Positions 63,153 to 64,000 of a stretch of DNA of 64,000 nt are shown here, in pieces. Each line of letters begins with the position of its first letter. Within the stretch, counting starts at the first letter, position 1. The stretch comes from Shinella zoogloeoides (GTDB lineage Bacteria; Pseudomonadota; Alphaproteobacteria; Rhizobiales; Rhizobiaceae). The DNA lies in contig NZ_CP131131.1 of assembly GCF_033705735.1 (NCBI RefSeq), forward strand, positions 1,674,001 to 1,738,000, read 5' to 3'. The position numbers and the translations under genes were made by a program. The notes below the pieces were generated by a model. The model searched no databases. It was not told where the DNA came from and saw only the letters and a program-made list of their open reading frames with translations.

Positions 63153-63368
63153 GTGTACGAGAAATCGGGCATCTTCACATCCAGCACCGAGCGCGCGGCA
63201 TGGAGCATCGCGGCACGCCATCTTGCCCGCGGGCAGAAGGACCCGGTGCAGATGATCGTCGAAGGCATCGAGGAGGAGCGCCGGCGCTGCATCGAGCTAC
63301 TCTATGCCGCAGCGGGCGAGGATGCAAAAATCCCCTCCTTCCTCGCCGATCCCGACAGCGAATGGTAG
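63153..63368 (+). CDS. Small hypothetical protein, 71 residues
   Basis: The GTG at 63153 is chosen because GGAG lies 6 bases upstream; in-frame ATGs at 63045 and 63132 lack a site. The protein contains a compact helical pattern (TERAAWSIAARHLARGQKDPVQMIVEGIEEERRRCIELLYAAA) ending DPDSEW. No domain is recognised. It lies in a 1.1 kb segment made only of small proteins. Confidence 0.6.
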   Translation: MYEKSGIFTSSTERAAWSIAARHLARGQKDPVQMIVEGIEEERRRCIELLYAAAGEDAKIPSFLADPDSEW

Positions 63369-63469
63369 CCGCTCCCACTCTCGATTTTTTGAAAGGACCG
63401 GCGGTGCCTGCACCTTGAACACCGGCGGTCCGATGCCCAGATCAGCGGACACGACGACGGGTGGACGTT

Positions 63470-63700
63470 ATGGGTGATATTTATTCAAAAGGCACGTTTG
63501 AACCGGATGAACTGGGTGCATTGCAGCAGATCTTCACCGAAGTGACCTCGCAGCCATGGTTCGACCAGACGGACGAGACCAAGGTGGAATTTGCGAAATA
63601 TCTGTTCGAGACCTTTCCGGCCGTCTCCTTCGACGCGCGCAAGCACCGCTCCATCATCGAGGCGTCCGCGCGAATGTTCTACTCCCGCGAGGCCTCCTGA
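63470..63700 (+). CDS. Small hypothetical protein, 76 residues
   Basis: ATG at 63470; a GTG three codons earlier is an alternative. The product begins MGDIYSKGTFEPDELGALQQIF and has SQPWFDQTDETKVEFAKYLFETFP, resembling small uncharacterised proteins common in Rhizobiales, but I cannot name a family. The 92-base gap from the previous gene shows nothing else. It converges with the DUF982 gene 18 bases away. Confidence 0.6.
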   Translation: MGDIYSKGTFEPDELGALQQIFTEVTSQPWFDQTDETKVEFAKYLFETFPAVSFDARKHRSIIEASARMFYSREAS

Positions 63701-63718
63701 GACGGCAGCCCTTCCCCC

Positions 63719-63979
63719 CTACTGCAGGTGCATGAGGATATGCGCTTCTTCCGCCGCTTCCACGAAGGCGCGGCGGACGTCTTCGTCCTGCGCCTCCTCT
63801 TCCAGGGCGTCCGCACAGACTTCCAGCGCATGAATGAAGGCGCGGCCATGATCGATGGGCCAGCAGTCCGTCAGGAGGATAGCGGCTTCCCGCGTCGACC
63901 CCACCATGAAGGGCCCACCCAGGGCTTCCAGGTTGATCGCGACGCCGGCCGGCCAGTCTATGAGCAAGGACGTATCCAT
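63719..63979 (-). CDS. DUF982 family protein
   Basis: 86 residues with a GGAGG site before the ATG. The layout fits DUF982, a family largely restricted to rhizobia: a short strand with DWPAGVAINLEALGGPFMVGSTREAAILLTDCWP, then a helical half with GRAFIHALEVCADALEEEAQDEDVRRAFVEAAEEAHI. Its function is unknown. It is preserved intact within the window, with only 21 bases left upstream. Confidence 0.75.
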   Translation of the reverse strand: MDTSLLIDWPAGVAINLEALGGPFMVGSTREAAILLTDCWPIDHGRAFIHALEVCADALEEEAQDEDVRRAFVEAAEEAHILMHLQ

Positions 63980-64000
63980 GGTCTTGCCTCCTGCGCTATC

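Overview
The window is a GC-rich, densely packed stretch of chromosome or large replicon from an alphaproteobacterium, most likely a member of the Rhizobiaceae (Sinorhizobium/Ensifer, Shinella or Rhizobium type). This is inferred from the IolE, IolD and IolG sequence types, a GlnII-type glutamine synthetase behind a sigma-54 promoter, RIME-like palindromic repeats, a DUF982 protein and many ABC importers. I see no rRNA, tRNA, CRISPR array, transposase or phage gene.

Layout. 1-4.4 kb: end of a peptide/nickel-type ABC importer (binding protein, two permeases, two ATPases). 4.4-24.4 kb: a large inositol-type catabolic region. It holds iolD, iolE and an iolG-like gene, three further Gfo/Idh/MocA oxidoreductases, an RpiR-family regulator, a six-gene operon (aldehyde dehydrogenase, HpcH/HpaI aldolase, D-2-hydroxyacid dehydrogenase and a ribose-type ABC importer), and a four-gene operon headed by a PhyH-family dioxygenase with a second ribose/fructose-type importer. 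24.4-32.4 kb: several regulator/target pairs (LysR with a bile-acid-symporter-family carrier, AraC with an EamA exporter, Lrp with a cystathionine gamma-synthase family enzyme) and glnII. 32.6-42.7 kb: an ETF-linked dimethylglycine/sarcosine dehydrogenase operon, a divergent LysR gene, and an amino-acid ABC importer operon with an Asp/Glu racemase-family protein and an aldo/keto reductase. 43-48.3 kb: secreted hypothetical protein, amidase, LysR, CbpM/CbpA co-chaperones and a bestrophin-like channel. 48.4-52 kb: a trimethylamine-dehydrogenase-like flavoprotein and a luciferase-like monooxygenase. 52-58 kb: chemoreceptor and ferric iron ABC importer. 58-60.6 kb: AraC, cytochrome P450 and [2Fe-2S] ferredoxin. 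60.8-64 kb: ClC channel and small uncharacterised proteins.

Main observations. First, a palindrome GCAA-N6-TTGC occurs upstream of four transcription units of the 4.4-24.4 kb region, and a one-mismatch copy precedes the fifth, the PhyH operon. It has the same architecture as the IolR operator I recall for Sinorhizobium (GGAA-N6-TTCC), so the local RpiR protein is a good candidate for controlling the whole block. The block lacks iolB, iolC, iolJ and iolA but carries its own aldolase, dehydrogenases and dioxygenase. I infer a specialised route for an inositol isomer or inositol derivative such as a methyl ether. Second, a LysR-type palindrome (GCATAA-N7-TTATGC) recurs at the dimethylglycine dehydrogenase/LysR junction and at the amino-acid transporter operon 6 kb away, suggesting one regulon.
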